From NCBI GenBank assembly GCA_913031515.1, contig CAJWET010000071.1, positions 1 to 7,565 of the forward strand: 7,565 bases of DNA, read 5' to 3'. The notes beneath the pieces are model-generated. The model was not told where the DNA came from and made no database searches. It worked only from the letters and a program-made list of their open reading frames with translations. Below are positions 1 through 6,040 of this stretch, piece by piece; the first letter of the stretch is position 1, and the number at the start of each line of letters is the position of its first letter. The DNA is from an uncultured Acidimicrobiaceae bacterium (GTDB lineage: Bacteria; Actinomycetota; Acidimicrobiia; Acidimicrobiales; UBA8592). The position numbers and the translations under genes are program-made.

Positions 1-531
1 ATTTCCATTGACGCTCTAGCGGATCAGGAACCACTCAAAAAATTGCGAGGAATAACAGATTTTTCGCCATTGTTTCTAGGAATAACATGGTCAACTTCGC
101 CTGAACCTTTAGGCGAAGTTGGCCTATCTGTTAACAAGCTCGTTGCATGGACTCAAGAGAGTGGGGGGCCGATCGGAAAATACTCTGGGCTGAAGCAAGT
201 ATCGCTTGTTAGTAGGAAAGACACTCTTGACAGGAAGTCGTTCGATATGCACTACCTGAATCATGTAAACATAGCCCGAAGTCATCACGGAATGGAAAAG
301 TACGCTCAGAACATAGACATCGAACATCTTTATGGTCCGCAACCGAAATCATCCGCAATCGATGGAATAAGTGAACTTTGGTTCGCGGACGAGTCTGATT
401 GGTTCCACCGCTTTTACCTCCATGAGGACAGCCAAAGGGTTGTTCGTGAAGATACTCAAAATTTTATTGATTTTCAGACCACAAGCTCGATCATGGTTGC
501 TGAAACGCGATTCAGGAGAATAGAAAAATGA
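1..531 (+). CDS. EthD domain-containing protein, 5' end outside window
   Basis: The frame is open from base 1 through a TGA at 529-531, so 176 C-terminal residues are visible and the true start lies upstream; the TTG at 43 is unlikely to be the start. The C-terminal half (from about 190) looks like one EthD ferredoxin-like fold: a strand reading VSLVSRK, a helix holding HYLNHVNIARSHHGMEKYAQN-like residues, then SELWFADESDW and a closing strand ending MVAETRF. The N-terminal stretch (ALADQEPLKKL onward) may be the tail of a second EthD repeat, so the full protein could be a tandem-domain dimeric alpha-beta barrel; this is inference. EthD proteins are small and cytosolic, and were first met in ether (ETBE) degradation clusters; their exact chemistry is mostly unknown. 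The gene overlaps the epoxide hydrolase gene by ATGA, so the two are co-translated and probably act on the same hydrophobic substrate. Confidence 0.72.
   Translation: MSIDALADQEPLKKLRGITDFSPLFLGITWSTSPEPLGEVGLSVNKLVAWTQESGGPIGKYSGLKQVSLVSRKDTLDRKSFDMHYLNHVNIARSHHGMEKYAQNIDIEHLYGPQPKSSAIDGISELWFADESDWFHRFYLHEDSQRVVREDTQNFIDFQTTSSIMVAETRFRRIEK
89..124. repeat. Strong inverted repeat / hairpin inside the EthD gene
   Basis: Bases 92-102 (CAACTTCGCCT) are perfectly complementary to 111-121 (AGGCGAAGTTG) around an 8-base loop. The stem extends through a T-G wobble (91/122) to two further G-C pairs (89-90/123-124), giving a 14-bp stem. It lies between the two halves of the EthD coding sequence and no T-run follows it, so it does not look like an ordinary intrinsic terminator. 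The structure is read directly from the sequence; any role is unknown. Confidence 0.6.
514..519 (+). promoter_or_regulatory. Shine-Dalgarno site for the epoxide hydrolase
   Basis: AGGAGA lies 8 bases before the ATG at 528, inside the end of the EthD gene. It fixes the hydrolase start and, with the ATGA stop-start overlap, indicates coupled translation. Confidence 0.7.
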
Positions 532-1691
532 AATCACCAAGGAAAATTGCAGTAGATTTTGAGCCTGAAATTCTTGACTTAATGTTTCGACGGTTAAAGG
601 AAACCAAATGGCCTGAAATCATTGGAGAGGATAGTTGGGAATACGGAGTACCAAGATCGTGGCTACAAGATATGGTCAAGTTCTGGATCTCGGAATGGGA
701 TTGGCCCAAAGTCTCAGATCAAATAAACCAATGGGATCATTACTTAACGGAAATAGATGGCATACCTATCCACTATCTTCATGCACCTGGAAAAGGGCCG
801 AATCCGAAACCCATCATCCTAACTCATGGCTGGCCATGGACCTTCTGGGATTTCAAAGATGTCATCGGACCATTGAGTGACCCCGAAAAATACGGAGGAG
901 ATCCAGAAGATAGCTTTGATGTCTACGTCCCATCACTTCCCGGTTTCAGCTTTTCCACACCTCTACAAGAGTCAGGCGTTGATGTTAGCCGAGTTGCGGA
1001 ACTTTGGAACGAGTTGATGACCAGCGTGCTGGGACATAAACGATTCTGCGCTCATGGAGGAGATTGGGGCGCCTTAGTAACAGCACATTTATCCCACGAA
1101 TATTCCGACTCATTGATTGGAGCCCACTTGAGCCTGAGTCTCATTCCTGGGGTAAACCGGAGAACTCTTCCGGATGATGCTTGGGATCCAGATGAGAAAT
1201 GGAAGATAGAGAGGAGCGCGGAAGCGGAGAGTACGATTCGGTCACATGTTACAACGCATCTACTTGACCCTCAAACCCTTGCTTATGGTCTCACCGACTC
1301 TCCCATAGCCACTGCCGCATGGATTTGGGAACGCAGAAGGAATTGGAGTGATAATTCCGGTGATGTCGAAGAGTCTTTCACTCGTGAACATCTATGTACT
1401 ACAGCGGCACTCTATTGGTGCACAGGTTCCATAGGCTCATCGTTGCGGATATATCATGAACATTTTAAGAAACCATGGCCGTTAGCTCATGACCGGAACC
1501 CCCGATTGGAAGCACCAACCGCCTTTGCGGTCTTTCCCAAAGACGTCGTTCACCTACCCAGAAAAGTTCTGGAGGAATACTGCAATCTCCGCCGATACAC
1601 GGTTATGCCCCAGGGTGGGCATTTTGCAGCCGCAGAAGAACCCGAACTCGTGACGCAGGACCTACGGGAATTCTTCAGAGAATTAAATTAG
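528..1691 (+). CDS. Epoxide hydrolase (microsomal EH family, EHN domain + alpha/beta hydrolase)
   Basis: This 387-residue protein opens epoxides to diols through an ester intermediate. Residues about 4-110 match the epoxide hydrolase N-terminal (EHN) region, with WPE, SWEYGVP and DHYLTEIDGIPIHYLH. The alpha/beta hydrolase core follows, with the oxyanion motif HGWP (100-103) and nucleophile Asp179 in GGDWG. The charge-relay acid is probably Asp339 in FPKD, as in fungal EHs of this family, and the base is His365 in GGHFAAAEEPE. Lid tyrosines that would polarise the epoxide are probably Tyr296 (ALYWCTG) and Tyr309. Length is normal for bacterial members and all key residues are present. There is no signal peptide, so it is probably cytosolic. 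It starts in the stop codon of the EthD gene behind a good ribosome site, and its stop codon overlaps that of the convergent phosphotransferase gene. The natural substrate cannot be read from the sequence. Family assignment is confident. Confidence 0.93.
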   Translation: MKSPRKIAVDFEPEILDLMFRRLKETKWPEIIGEDSWEYGVPRSWLQDMVKFWISEWDWPKVSDQINQWDHYLTEIDGIPIHYLHAPGKGPNPKPIILTHGWPWTFWDFKDVIGPLSDPEKYGGDPEDSFDVYVPSLPGFSFSTPLQESGVDVSRVAELWNELMTSVLGHKRFCAHGGDWGALVTAHLSHEYSDSLIGAHLSLSLIPGVNRRTLPDDAWDPDEKWKIERSAEAESTIRSHVTTHLLDPQTLAYGLTDSPIATAAWIWERRRNWSDNSGDVEESFTREHLCTTAALYWCTGSIGSSLRIYHEHFKKPWPLAHDRNPRLEAPTAFAVFPKDVVHLPRKVLEEYCNLRRYTVMPQGGHFAAAEEPELVTQDLREFFRELN

Positions 1692-2722
1692 ATGCTGTCA
1701 AGCGTCGATGATGAAGCTTGCAAAAGCCCATCGATGCGCAATTTGAATCCTCTAAGTTCATCGCCGATATCCTTGTTCCCCATAGCTCCTGCAGTGAATC
1801 TTACGCGAACTCCTTCAATAATCGCTGCTAAGCGCCAGAATTGGAAGGCGATGTAATAGGGAAGGTTGGAAAGGTCTCTGCCGCTGGCCGAAGCGTACCT
1901 TTTAATGACTTCATCTGAGGTGAGATACCCATCAGCTAAAGTTGGAGGTTCATTCATGACACTACTGTCACTATCATTTTTACCCCACCACATCAGCATC
2001 CCGCCAAGATCAGCAAGCACATCACCCAAAGTGCATAGTTCCCAATCAAGAACAGCTGAAACCTTGTTATCGTGACCGATCATACAATTGTCTAATCGGT
2101 AATCCCCGTGCGTGATACCTGATCCAACTTGTTCAGGTTTCCCCTTTTCCAATTTTGAATGTAGATCATCAAATAAAGGGAGGCCTCTATCAGACCCTTC
2201 ATCGACTTGCCTTTTCCATCTCCGTAGCTGGCGACCTACGTAATCCTCTTTTTTCCCTAAATCACCTAGGCCGACTAAATCTGGATTCACATCATGAAGT
2301 TCAACTAGAACATCAACAAGTGATTCACTTTGAGCTCTTCGTTGTTGTGGAGAAAAAGCTTGGCTATCTTCTATGTCTTTGATTATGTGCCCATCAACAA
2401 AACCCATGACGAAGAACGGTGCGCCAGTAACGGAATTATCATTGCACATTCCGACGACGTTAGGGACTGGAACATCACTTCCCTGTAATGCGGAAATGAT
2501 TCGGTGTTCTCGTCCCATATCGTGAGCAGAAGCCAAGACATGCCCTGTTGGAGGCCGACGCAAAACCCATTTGTCTTCTTTCCCGTCTGTTACTACATAC
2601 GTGAGGTTTGATCTTCCGTGAGTTACAAGTTCAAACTCGACTTCGCCTTCCGCTGAAGTCCGTTCTTTCAGCCATCTAGTAACATTCTGTATATCGATTC
2701 CCGCTGGGTCACCACTTGTCAT
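1688..2722 (-). CDS. Phosphotransferase family protein (APH fold, ACAD10/ACAD11 kinase-domain type)
   Basis: This 344-residue protein has the aminoglycoside-phosphotransferase/choline-kinase fold. Visible motifs are a glycine-rich loop GRSNLTY (36-42), WVLRRPP (52-58) on the strand that normally carries the ATP-contacting lysine, Glu72 in the following helix, the catalytic loop HGDYRLDN (205-212, base Asp207, metal ligand Asn212), and the metal-binding Asp226 of DWE in place of DFG. The VLRRPP form and the LDWELCTLGDVLADLG segment are typical of the subfamily that in animals forms the N-terminal part of ACAD10/11, where the kinase phosphorylates 4-hydroxyacyl-CoAs for beta-oxidation. Here it stands alone and no acyl-CoA dehydrogenase partner is in view. 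A lipid or hydroxyacyl substrate is more likely than an antibiotic, but this is inference. The ATG at 2722 has no Shine-Dalgarno site but has a well-placed -10 hexamer, suggesting a leaderless mRNA. Confidence 0.88.
   Translation of the reverse strand: MTSGDPAGIDIQNVTRWLKERTSAEGEVEFELVTHGRSNLTYVVTDGKEDKWVLRRPPTGHVLASAHDMGREHRIISALQGSDVPVPNVVGMCNDNSVTGAPFFVMGFVDGHIIKDIEDSQAFSPQQRRAQSESLVDVLVELHDVNPDLVGLGDLGKKEDYVGRQLRRWKRQVDEGSDRGLPLFDDLHSKLEKGKPEQVGSGITHGDYRLDNCMIGHDNKVSAVLDWELCTLGDVLADLGGMLMWWGKNDSDSSVMNEPPTLADGYLTSDEVIKRYASASGRDLSNLPYYIAFQFWRLAAIIEGVRVRFTAGAMGNKDIGDELRGFKLRIDGLLQASSSTLDSI
1702..1737. terminator. Possible stem-loop terminator after the epoxide hydrolase
   Basis: Eleven bases past the hydrolase stop, 1702-1710 (GCGTCGATG) pair with 1729-1737 (CATCGATGC), with one G-T wobble. 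An inner 4-bp stem, GCTT/AAGC (1716-1719/1724-1727), closes a GCAA tetraloop. No clear T-run follows, and the element is also coding sequence for the C-terminus of the convergent phosphotransferase. It could end plus-strand transcription or be chance. Confidence 0.3.
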
Positions 2723-2728
2723 GGCTGA

Positions 2729-2734
2729 AGCGTA
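2729..2734 (-). promoter_or_regulatory. -10 element for a leaderless phosphotransferase mRNA
   Basis: Read on the minus strand this is TACGCT, matching TANNNT, at exactly -12 to -7 from the ATG at 2722. Transcription would then begin at the start codon, which agrees with the absence of a Shine-Dalgarno sequence. No clear -35 box was seen. Confidence 0.42.
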
Positions 2735-2783
2735 GATCGGAAAAGGCGCCGAGAAAAATTTAGGTTAAATGCATCTTCAAGAA

Positions 2784-2793
2784 TACCTAGGTA
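2784..2793. promoter_or_regulatory. 10-bp perfect palindrome in the divergent intergenic region, possible operator
   Basis: TACCTAGGTA is its own reverse complement. It sits near the middle of the 139-bp gap between two divergent genes. Related half-sites TAGGTTA (2761-2767) and TTGGTAA (2805-2811) flank it. A dimeric regulator could bind here, but a 10-bp palindrome can also arise by chance. Confidence 0.25.
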
Positions 2794-2849
2794 AGTGCTC
2801 CATATTGGTAACTTCTCTCTTGTGAACTCAGTAATAGCCATTCCGCCTG

Positions 2850-2855
2850 TATTCT
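2850..2855 (+). promoter_or_regulatory. -10 element for a leaderless DUF2510-gene mRNA
   Basis: TATTCT lies exactly at -12 to -7 from the GTG at 2862, so the transcript would start at or next to that codon. No Shine-Dalgarno sequence precedes the GTG, which supports a leaderless start. No good -35 box was found at normal spacing. Confidence 0.5.
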
Positions 2856-2861
2856 AGTTCA

Positions 2862-3230
2862 GTGTCTAGACCTCAGTTTCCTCCGCCTCCTTTGCTGGAT
2901 CCTGGCTGGTATGCCGACCCTACTGGGCGGTACGAAGCTCGATATTGGGATGGGTTGAAATGGACTGGGCATATCTCCCATTACGGGGCAACAGGTAATG
3001 ATCCGATTGTCCGAGCTAGATTTGACCGGCTATGGATCCGTATAATTGGCAAGGTTGTTTTCTGGGCGATAGTTCTATGTTTTTTCCTCTGGATGGTAAA
3101 AACCTACTGGCCTGACGGAGGAGACAATACTGACGACAAAAACGGAGCTAGTGGATCGGTTAGCTTAATATTTGAATTAGAAGTAACCCCAATGGAAAGA
3201 GGTTGGGTGCTAGGTGAGATACAAGGATGA
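2862..3230 (+). CDS. DUF2510 domain-containing single-pass membrane protein
   Basis: The protein has 122 residues. A proline-rich N-terminus leads into a DUF2510 domain at about residues 13-38 (GWYADPTGRYEARYWDGLKW), a short tryptophan-rich module found mostly in actinobacterial membrane proteins. One hydrophobic segment follows at about 62-81 (VVFWAIVLCFFLWMV core). A polar, Asp/Asn-rich linker and a roughly 25-residue tail complete the protein. With Arg/Lys before the membrane segment, the DUF2510 domain is predicted to be cytoplasmic and the tail outside. GTG 2862 is the first usable start after an in-frame stop at 2835, and the leaderless -10 supports it. The next gene starts only 12 bases after the stop, so the two form an operon. 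The function of DUF2510 is unknown; a role alongside the envelope protein downstream is inferred from position only. Confidence 0.82.
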   Translation: MSRPQFPPPPLLDPGWYADPTGRYEARYWDGLKWTGHISHYGATGNDPIVRARFDRLWIRIIGKVVFWAIVLCFFLWMVKTYWPDGGDNTDDKNGASGSVSLIFELEVTPMERGWVLGEIQG

Positions 3231-3232
3231 TT

Positions 3233-3237
3233 GGAAG
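3233..3237 (+). promoter_or_regulatory. Shine-Dalgarno site deciding the FAS1-OmpA protein start
   Basis: GGAAG ends 5 bases before the ATG at 3243, favouring that codon. A competing AAGGA at 3223-3227 could instead serve the TTG at 3231, immediately after the upstream stop codon, which would add four residues. Confidence 0.45.
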
Positions 3238-3242
3238 TTGTT

Positions 3243-4496
3243 ATGGTGAAATCAGATAAGATCAGGGTCCTTTTGATCTTTGTTTTTGGGATCCTTGTAG
3301 CTATTACTGGTCTTCTTGCATGGCAAAACCATACTGAGGTGGAAAAGTCAGATGCAACATTTGCTGAGGGAAGAGAATCATCAGGAGAAAGTATCGAGCC
3401 TATCCCGCTTGTTCCAGTTGAAGAGGAAGTTTTCGCGCAAAATGCACCAGTAATCGTTAACGTTTCTTACACACCGGAAGGCATTACATTAAGTGGCACA
3501 GTTAATGCCCAGCCTTTAGCCGATGCTCTCCTTCTGGCTTCACAGCAACTAGTTCCTGACGGAAATGTTATTGAAGATTTCGAACTACTTTCTGGAGCAG
3601 AGATAGCTGTGGTACAGGTTGAAATTTTTGGGGAAGTTATTGATGAAGATGAACGGTCAAGAGTCCTTACGAAATACTTAAGTCTGGGGGTGAACGTTAC
3701 AGACCAATTAATTATTCGAGGTTCAGACCGAACAGTATTTGAGGTAATTCGAGATACGCCAGAATTAGGCCAAGTGTATGATTTCTTTGAAGCCGCCGGT
3801 GCACTGGAAGACTTGTTGCCCCAAGGTCAAACTTTCACAGTTTTTGCTCCGACAGATATCGCTGTTGAAGCATTAGATATAGCCGCCTTGCAGGAATTTG
3901 CTGAACTTGTTCAGCTTAATGAAATCCTCCAGTTTCATATCGTAGAAGAGGTGTTTAATTTCGCTGACTTGGCTGAAGGAACGACGTTGAGAACTCTCCA
4001 AGGAGAGACTATCGCTATCTCCCGAACTGAAGAAGGTTTTACAACTGTTGCAGGGGGAATGGTTCTCTCTAGTGATATCGAAGGGACGGATGGGGTAATC
4101 CATATAATCGACAAGGTTCTAATCCCTGGCACAATCCAAACTGAAATTGAATTAAATCAGATTGTTGTTTTCGATCCGGTCCTTTTCGCAGTTGGGAGTC
4201 CATTCCTTGCTGATAGTTCCCGACCTATTCTTGAAGAGATCGCAACTATATTGATCAACAACCCTGAGGGAAATTTAGAAGTTCAGGGGCATACGGACAC
4301 TGATGGAAGTGAAGAAATTAATCTAACTCTCAGCCAAAATCGGGCTGACACGGTGAGGGACTTTCTCATAGCTGAAGGAGTTGGACCAGAGAGAGTATCG
4401 GCTGTTGGATATGGGGAGACGAGGTTGAAAATAGATCCAGAGGAAACCGCAGAAGACAGGGCCAAAAATCGAAGAATCGAATTTAGGGTCAACTAG
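3243..4496 (+). CDS. Membrane-anchored BON-like / fasciclin (FAS1) / OmpA-family envelope protein
   Basis: The protein has 417 residues from the ATG (421 from the TTG at 3231). A short basic N-terminus precedes one membrane helix at about 7-27, probably an uncleaved anchor with the rest outside. An acidic linker follows, then two BON-like repeats at about 67-160, each with a strand-turn pattern like ITLSGTV and VEIFGEV. A FAS1 domain at about 163-296 shows its hallmarks TFTVFAPTD, ILQFHIVEE and GVIHIIDKVLIP. The C-terminal OmpA-like peptidoglycan-binding domain at about 305-417 has GHTDTDG (Asp352) and an Arg367 15 residues later, the pair that grips diaminopimelate in OmpA, and ends NRRIEFRV. 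Mycobacterial ArfA (Rv0899) has the anchor, BON and OmpA order without FAS1. The protein probably tethers membrane to cell wall while FAS1 mediates adhesion. It is co-transcribed with the DUF2510 gene. Confidence 0.9.
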   Translation: MVKSDKIRVLLIFVFGILVAITGLLAWQNHTEVEKSDATFAEGRESSGESIEPIPLVPVEEEVFAQNAPVIVNVSYTPEGITLSGTVNAQPLADALLLASQQLVPDGNVIEDFELLSGAEIAVVQVEIFGEVIDEDERSRVLTKYLSLGVNVTDQLIIRGSDRTVFEVIRDTPELGQVYDFFEAAGALEDLLPQGQTFTVFAPTDIAVEALDIAALQEFAELVQLNEILQFHIVEEVFNFADLAEGTTLRTLQGETIAISRTEEGFTTVAGGMVLSSDIEGTDGVIHIIDKVLIPGTIQTEIELNQIVVFDPVLFAVGSPFLADSSRPILEEIATILINNPEGNLEVQGHTDTDGSEEINLTLSQNRADTVRDFLIAEGVGPERVSAVGYGETRLKIDPEETAEDRAKNRRIEFRVN

Positions 4497-4511
4497 TAGA
4501 GAATATCAATA

Positions 4512-4545
4512 GGGAATCTATAGGGGGCATTCCAGTCCGATTCCC
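4512..4545. terminator. Possible stem-loop at the FAS1-OmpA / msrA convergent junction
   Basis: GGGAATC (4512-4518) and GATTCCC (4539-4545) form a 7-bp perfect stem around a 20-base loop, 15 bases after the upstream gene's stop. A competing 5-bp stem, GGAAT/ATTCC (4513-4517/4529-4533), overlaps it. There is no T-run, and the right arm lies in the end of msrA, so a terminator role is only possible. Confidence 0.25.
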
Positions 4546-5156
4546 CCAAGACCACAATATCCGTTCGGATTTTTCCCTAAGTACTGTTGATGGTAGTCCT
4601 CGGCGTAATAGAAATTAGAAATACGAGTTACTTCGGTGGTGATATCTCCAAGTCTAGCGTTCGCTAACTCCCTCTGGTATCTGCCCTCTGAAGCTATGGC
4701 CTGATTATGTTGCTCTTCGTTAAACCAGTAGATTCCACTTCGATATTGAGTTCCTATGTCATTGCCTTGACGCATTCCTTGGGTCGGGTCGTGGCTTTCC
4801 CAAAAGGTTTTTAAAAGTTGGGAGTATGAAATAGTCAGCGGGTTAAAAACAACCAGAACGACCTCATTATGGCCTGTCATGCCGGAGCATACCTCTTGGT
4901 ATGTCGGGTTAGGTGTAAAGCCCCCTGCATAACCCACAGCGGTGCTTATAATCCCATCTAGCTGCCAGAAGACACGTTCAGCGCCCCAGAAACAACCGAG
5001 TCCGAATATTGCTTTCTCGCTTCCATCTGGAAAAGGAGGAGCAATTGAAGCGTTAAGCACAAAATGGGGTTCGGGAGTGAGAATGGGCGTCTCGCGCCCC
5101 GGAAGGGCTGAGTCTTCATCTGGTATTTGAAGGTCAAACGGGTTGCGCAAATTCAT
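4518..5156 (-). CDS. msrA: Peptide-methionine (S)-S-oxide reductase MsrA
   Basis: MsrA reduces the S-epimer of methionine sulfoxide, free or in proteins, using thioredoxin, and so repairs oxidative damage in the cytosol. The 212-residue protein has the catalytic GCFWG motif at 54-58 with nucleophile Cys55. Downstream are the conserved segments VGYAGGFTPNPTYQEVCSG, GHNEVV, FWESHDPTQGMRQGNDIGTQYRS and FYYAEDYHQQYLGKNPNGYC. Cys201 and Cys210 near the C-terminus are the resolving and recycling cysteines, so this is the three-cysteine type seen in Escherichia coli MsrA, which has the same length; the extended N-terminus (LPGRETPI) is also E. coli-like. The protein ends ECPL, shorter than the E. 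coli tail. Only 6 bases separate its ATG from the stop of the MaoC gene, and there is no clear Shine-Dalgarno site, so translation is probably coupled to that gene. Confidence 0.96.
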   Translation of the reverse strand: MNLRNPFDLQIPDEDSALPGRETPILTPEPHFVLNASIAPPFPDGSEKAIFGLGCFWGAERVFWQLDGIISTAVGYAGGFTPNPTYQEVCSGMTGHNEVVLVVFNPLTISYSQLLKTFWESHDPTQGMRQGNDIGTQYRSGIYWFNEEQHNQAIASEGRYQRELANARLGDITTEVTRISNFYYAEDYHQQYLGKNPNGYCGLGGIGLECPL

Positions 5157-5162
5157 AGGAAG

Positions 5163-6017
5163 TTACGTTGTAGTCAACAAGCCATTATCGAGTACGACTC
5201 GATCAGATGCGAATGTTTTAAATTTTACCTGTTGCCCATCAACCCAAATATGGATTTCTAGTACTTCACCGGGCATTACAGGGGAGCTAAATCTCCCTTC
5301 CATTGCGCGAAATCTCACGGGGTCGCTGTCGCAGACAGCATGCAATAGTGCTCGGCCTGTAAAACCGTATGTGCACAACCCATGAAGAATAGGTTTCGGA
5401 AATCCACCGAGAGCGGCAAATGAGGGATCGGAGTGTAGGGGGTTTCTATCCCCATTGAGCCTGTATAAAAGAGCTTGGTCGGGGCGTGTCGGGTAGGAGA
5501 TCACATGATCAGCATTTCGATCAGGAAATTCAAATTTCTCGGCCGGTCCACGATCTCCACCCCACCCTCCTTCACCGCGGAAGAAAAGTCTGCTGACGTT
5601 TGTAAACATTTGTTCTCCGTCAGCGGTATCAATCGCAGTTGTTTCGAGGATCACCAGAGCTGCTTTCCCTTTGTCGTAGATGTTTGAAATCTTGCTAGTT
5701 GAACGAACTGTTGCACTTGTAGGAAGGGGTTTATGGAGGATCACTTCCTGTTCGCCGTGGACCATTTTTGAATAGTCAACTTCTCCGAGGTGGCTAAGAG
5801 GTCCGCCTCTTCCGGTTGCGCCAAGGACAACACACATTGTCGGCAGGGCTTTCTGCGTTACTTCGTTGGTATTTTCTGTGGTGAACTCAAGCTCGAAACC
5901 CGTGGGGTCGCCAGCTCCCGCTCCTACCCCAAGACTATAAAGAAGACAATCCTTCGAATCCCAAGAACTCTCATGCGGGTCACTTTCAATTCCAATAGCG
6001 TCAAGGTTTATAGGCAT
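5163..6017 (-). CDS. MaoC-like (R)-specific enoyl-CoA hydratase, hydratase-2 family
   Basis: The 284-residue protein is a double hot-dog fold enzyme that should hydrate trans-2-enoyl-CoA to (R)-3-hydroxyacyl-CoA. The N-terminal half starts with YSLGVGAG (27-34), typical of the family's substrate-binding half. The C-terminal half carries the hydratase-2 motif YRLNGDRNPLHSDP (185-198), with catalytic Asp190 and His195 at the same five-residue spacing as in human MFE-2, followed by GFPKPILHGLCTYG (205-218). Length is normal for the family, which includes actinobacterial hydratases acting on fatty acyl or steroid side-chain CoA esters; which of these applies here cannot be decided. The ATG is fixed by GAGGAG five bases upstream. 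The gene lies 78 bases after coaA and 6 before msrA. A TATGAT box upstream suggests its own promoter. Confidence 0.92.
   Translation of the reverse strand: MPINLDAIGIESDPHESSWDSKDCLLYSLGVGAGAGDPTGFELEFTTENTNEVTQKALPTMCVVLGATGRGGPLSHLGEVDYSKMVHGEQEVILHKPLPTSATVRSTSKISNIYDKGKAALVILETTAIDTADGEQMFTNVSRLFFRGEGGWGGDRGPAEKFEFPDRNADHVISYPTRPDQALLYRLNGDRNPLHSDPSFAALGGFPKPILHGLCTYGFTGRALLHAVCDSDPVRFRAMEGRFSSPVMPGEVLEIHIWVDGQQVKFKTFASDRVVLDNGLLTTT
5187..5203. repeat. Short perfect hairpin upstream of the msrA start
   Basis: ATCGAGT (5187-5193) and ACTCGAT (5197-5203) pair perfectly around a 3-base loop. On the minus strand the hairpin lies in the last codons of the MaoC gene, about 30 bases before the msrA ATG. 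It could affect expression of the two genes relative to each other, but it is short and within coding sequence. Confidence 0.35.
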
Positions 6018-6022
6018 AGCTG

Positions 6023-6028
6023 CTCCTC
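6023..6028 (-). promoter_or_regulatory. Shine-Dalgarno site for the MaoC-like hydratase
   Basis: Minus-strand GAGGAG, with five bases before the ATG at 6017. It is one of the strongest ribosome sites in the window and fixes this start. Confidence 0.75.
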
Positions 6029-6040
6029 AATGTTGCCCCC

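Noticed and set aside
43..531. EthD gene starting at the TTG at 43
   Set aside because: The frame is open to base 1 without a stop, and no ribosome site precedes the TTG; the gene more likely begins before the window.
1688..2722. Antibiotic-resistance aminoglycoside phosphotransferase
   Set aside because: The fold is the same, but VLRRPP and LDWELCTLGDVLADLG are features of the ACAD10/11-like metabolic subfamily, and there is no sign of a mobile resistance context.
5796..5811. AAGAGG/CCTCTT hairpin in the MaoC gene
   Set aside because: A 6-bp stem well inside coding sequence and away from any gene boundary is expected by chance.
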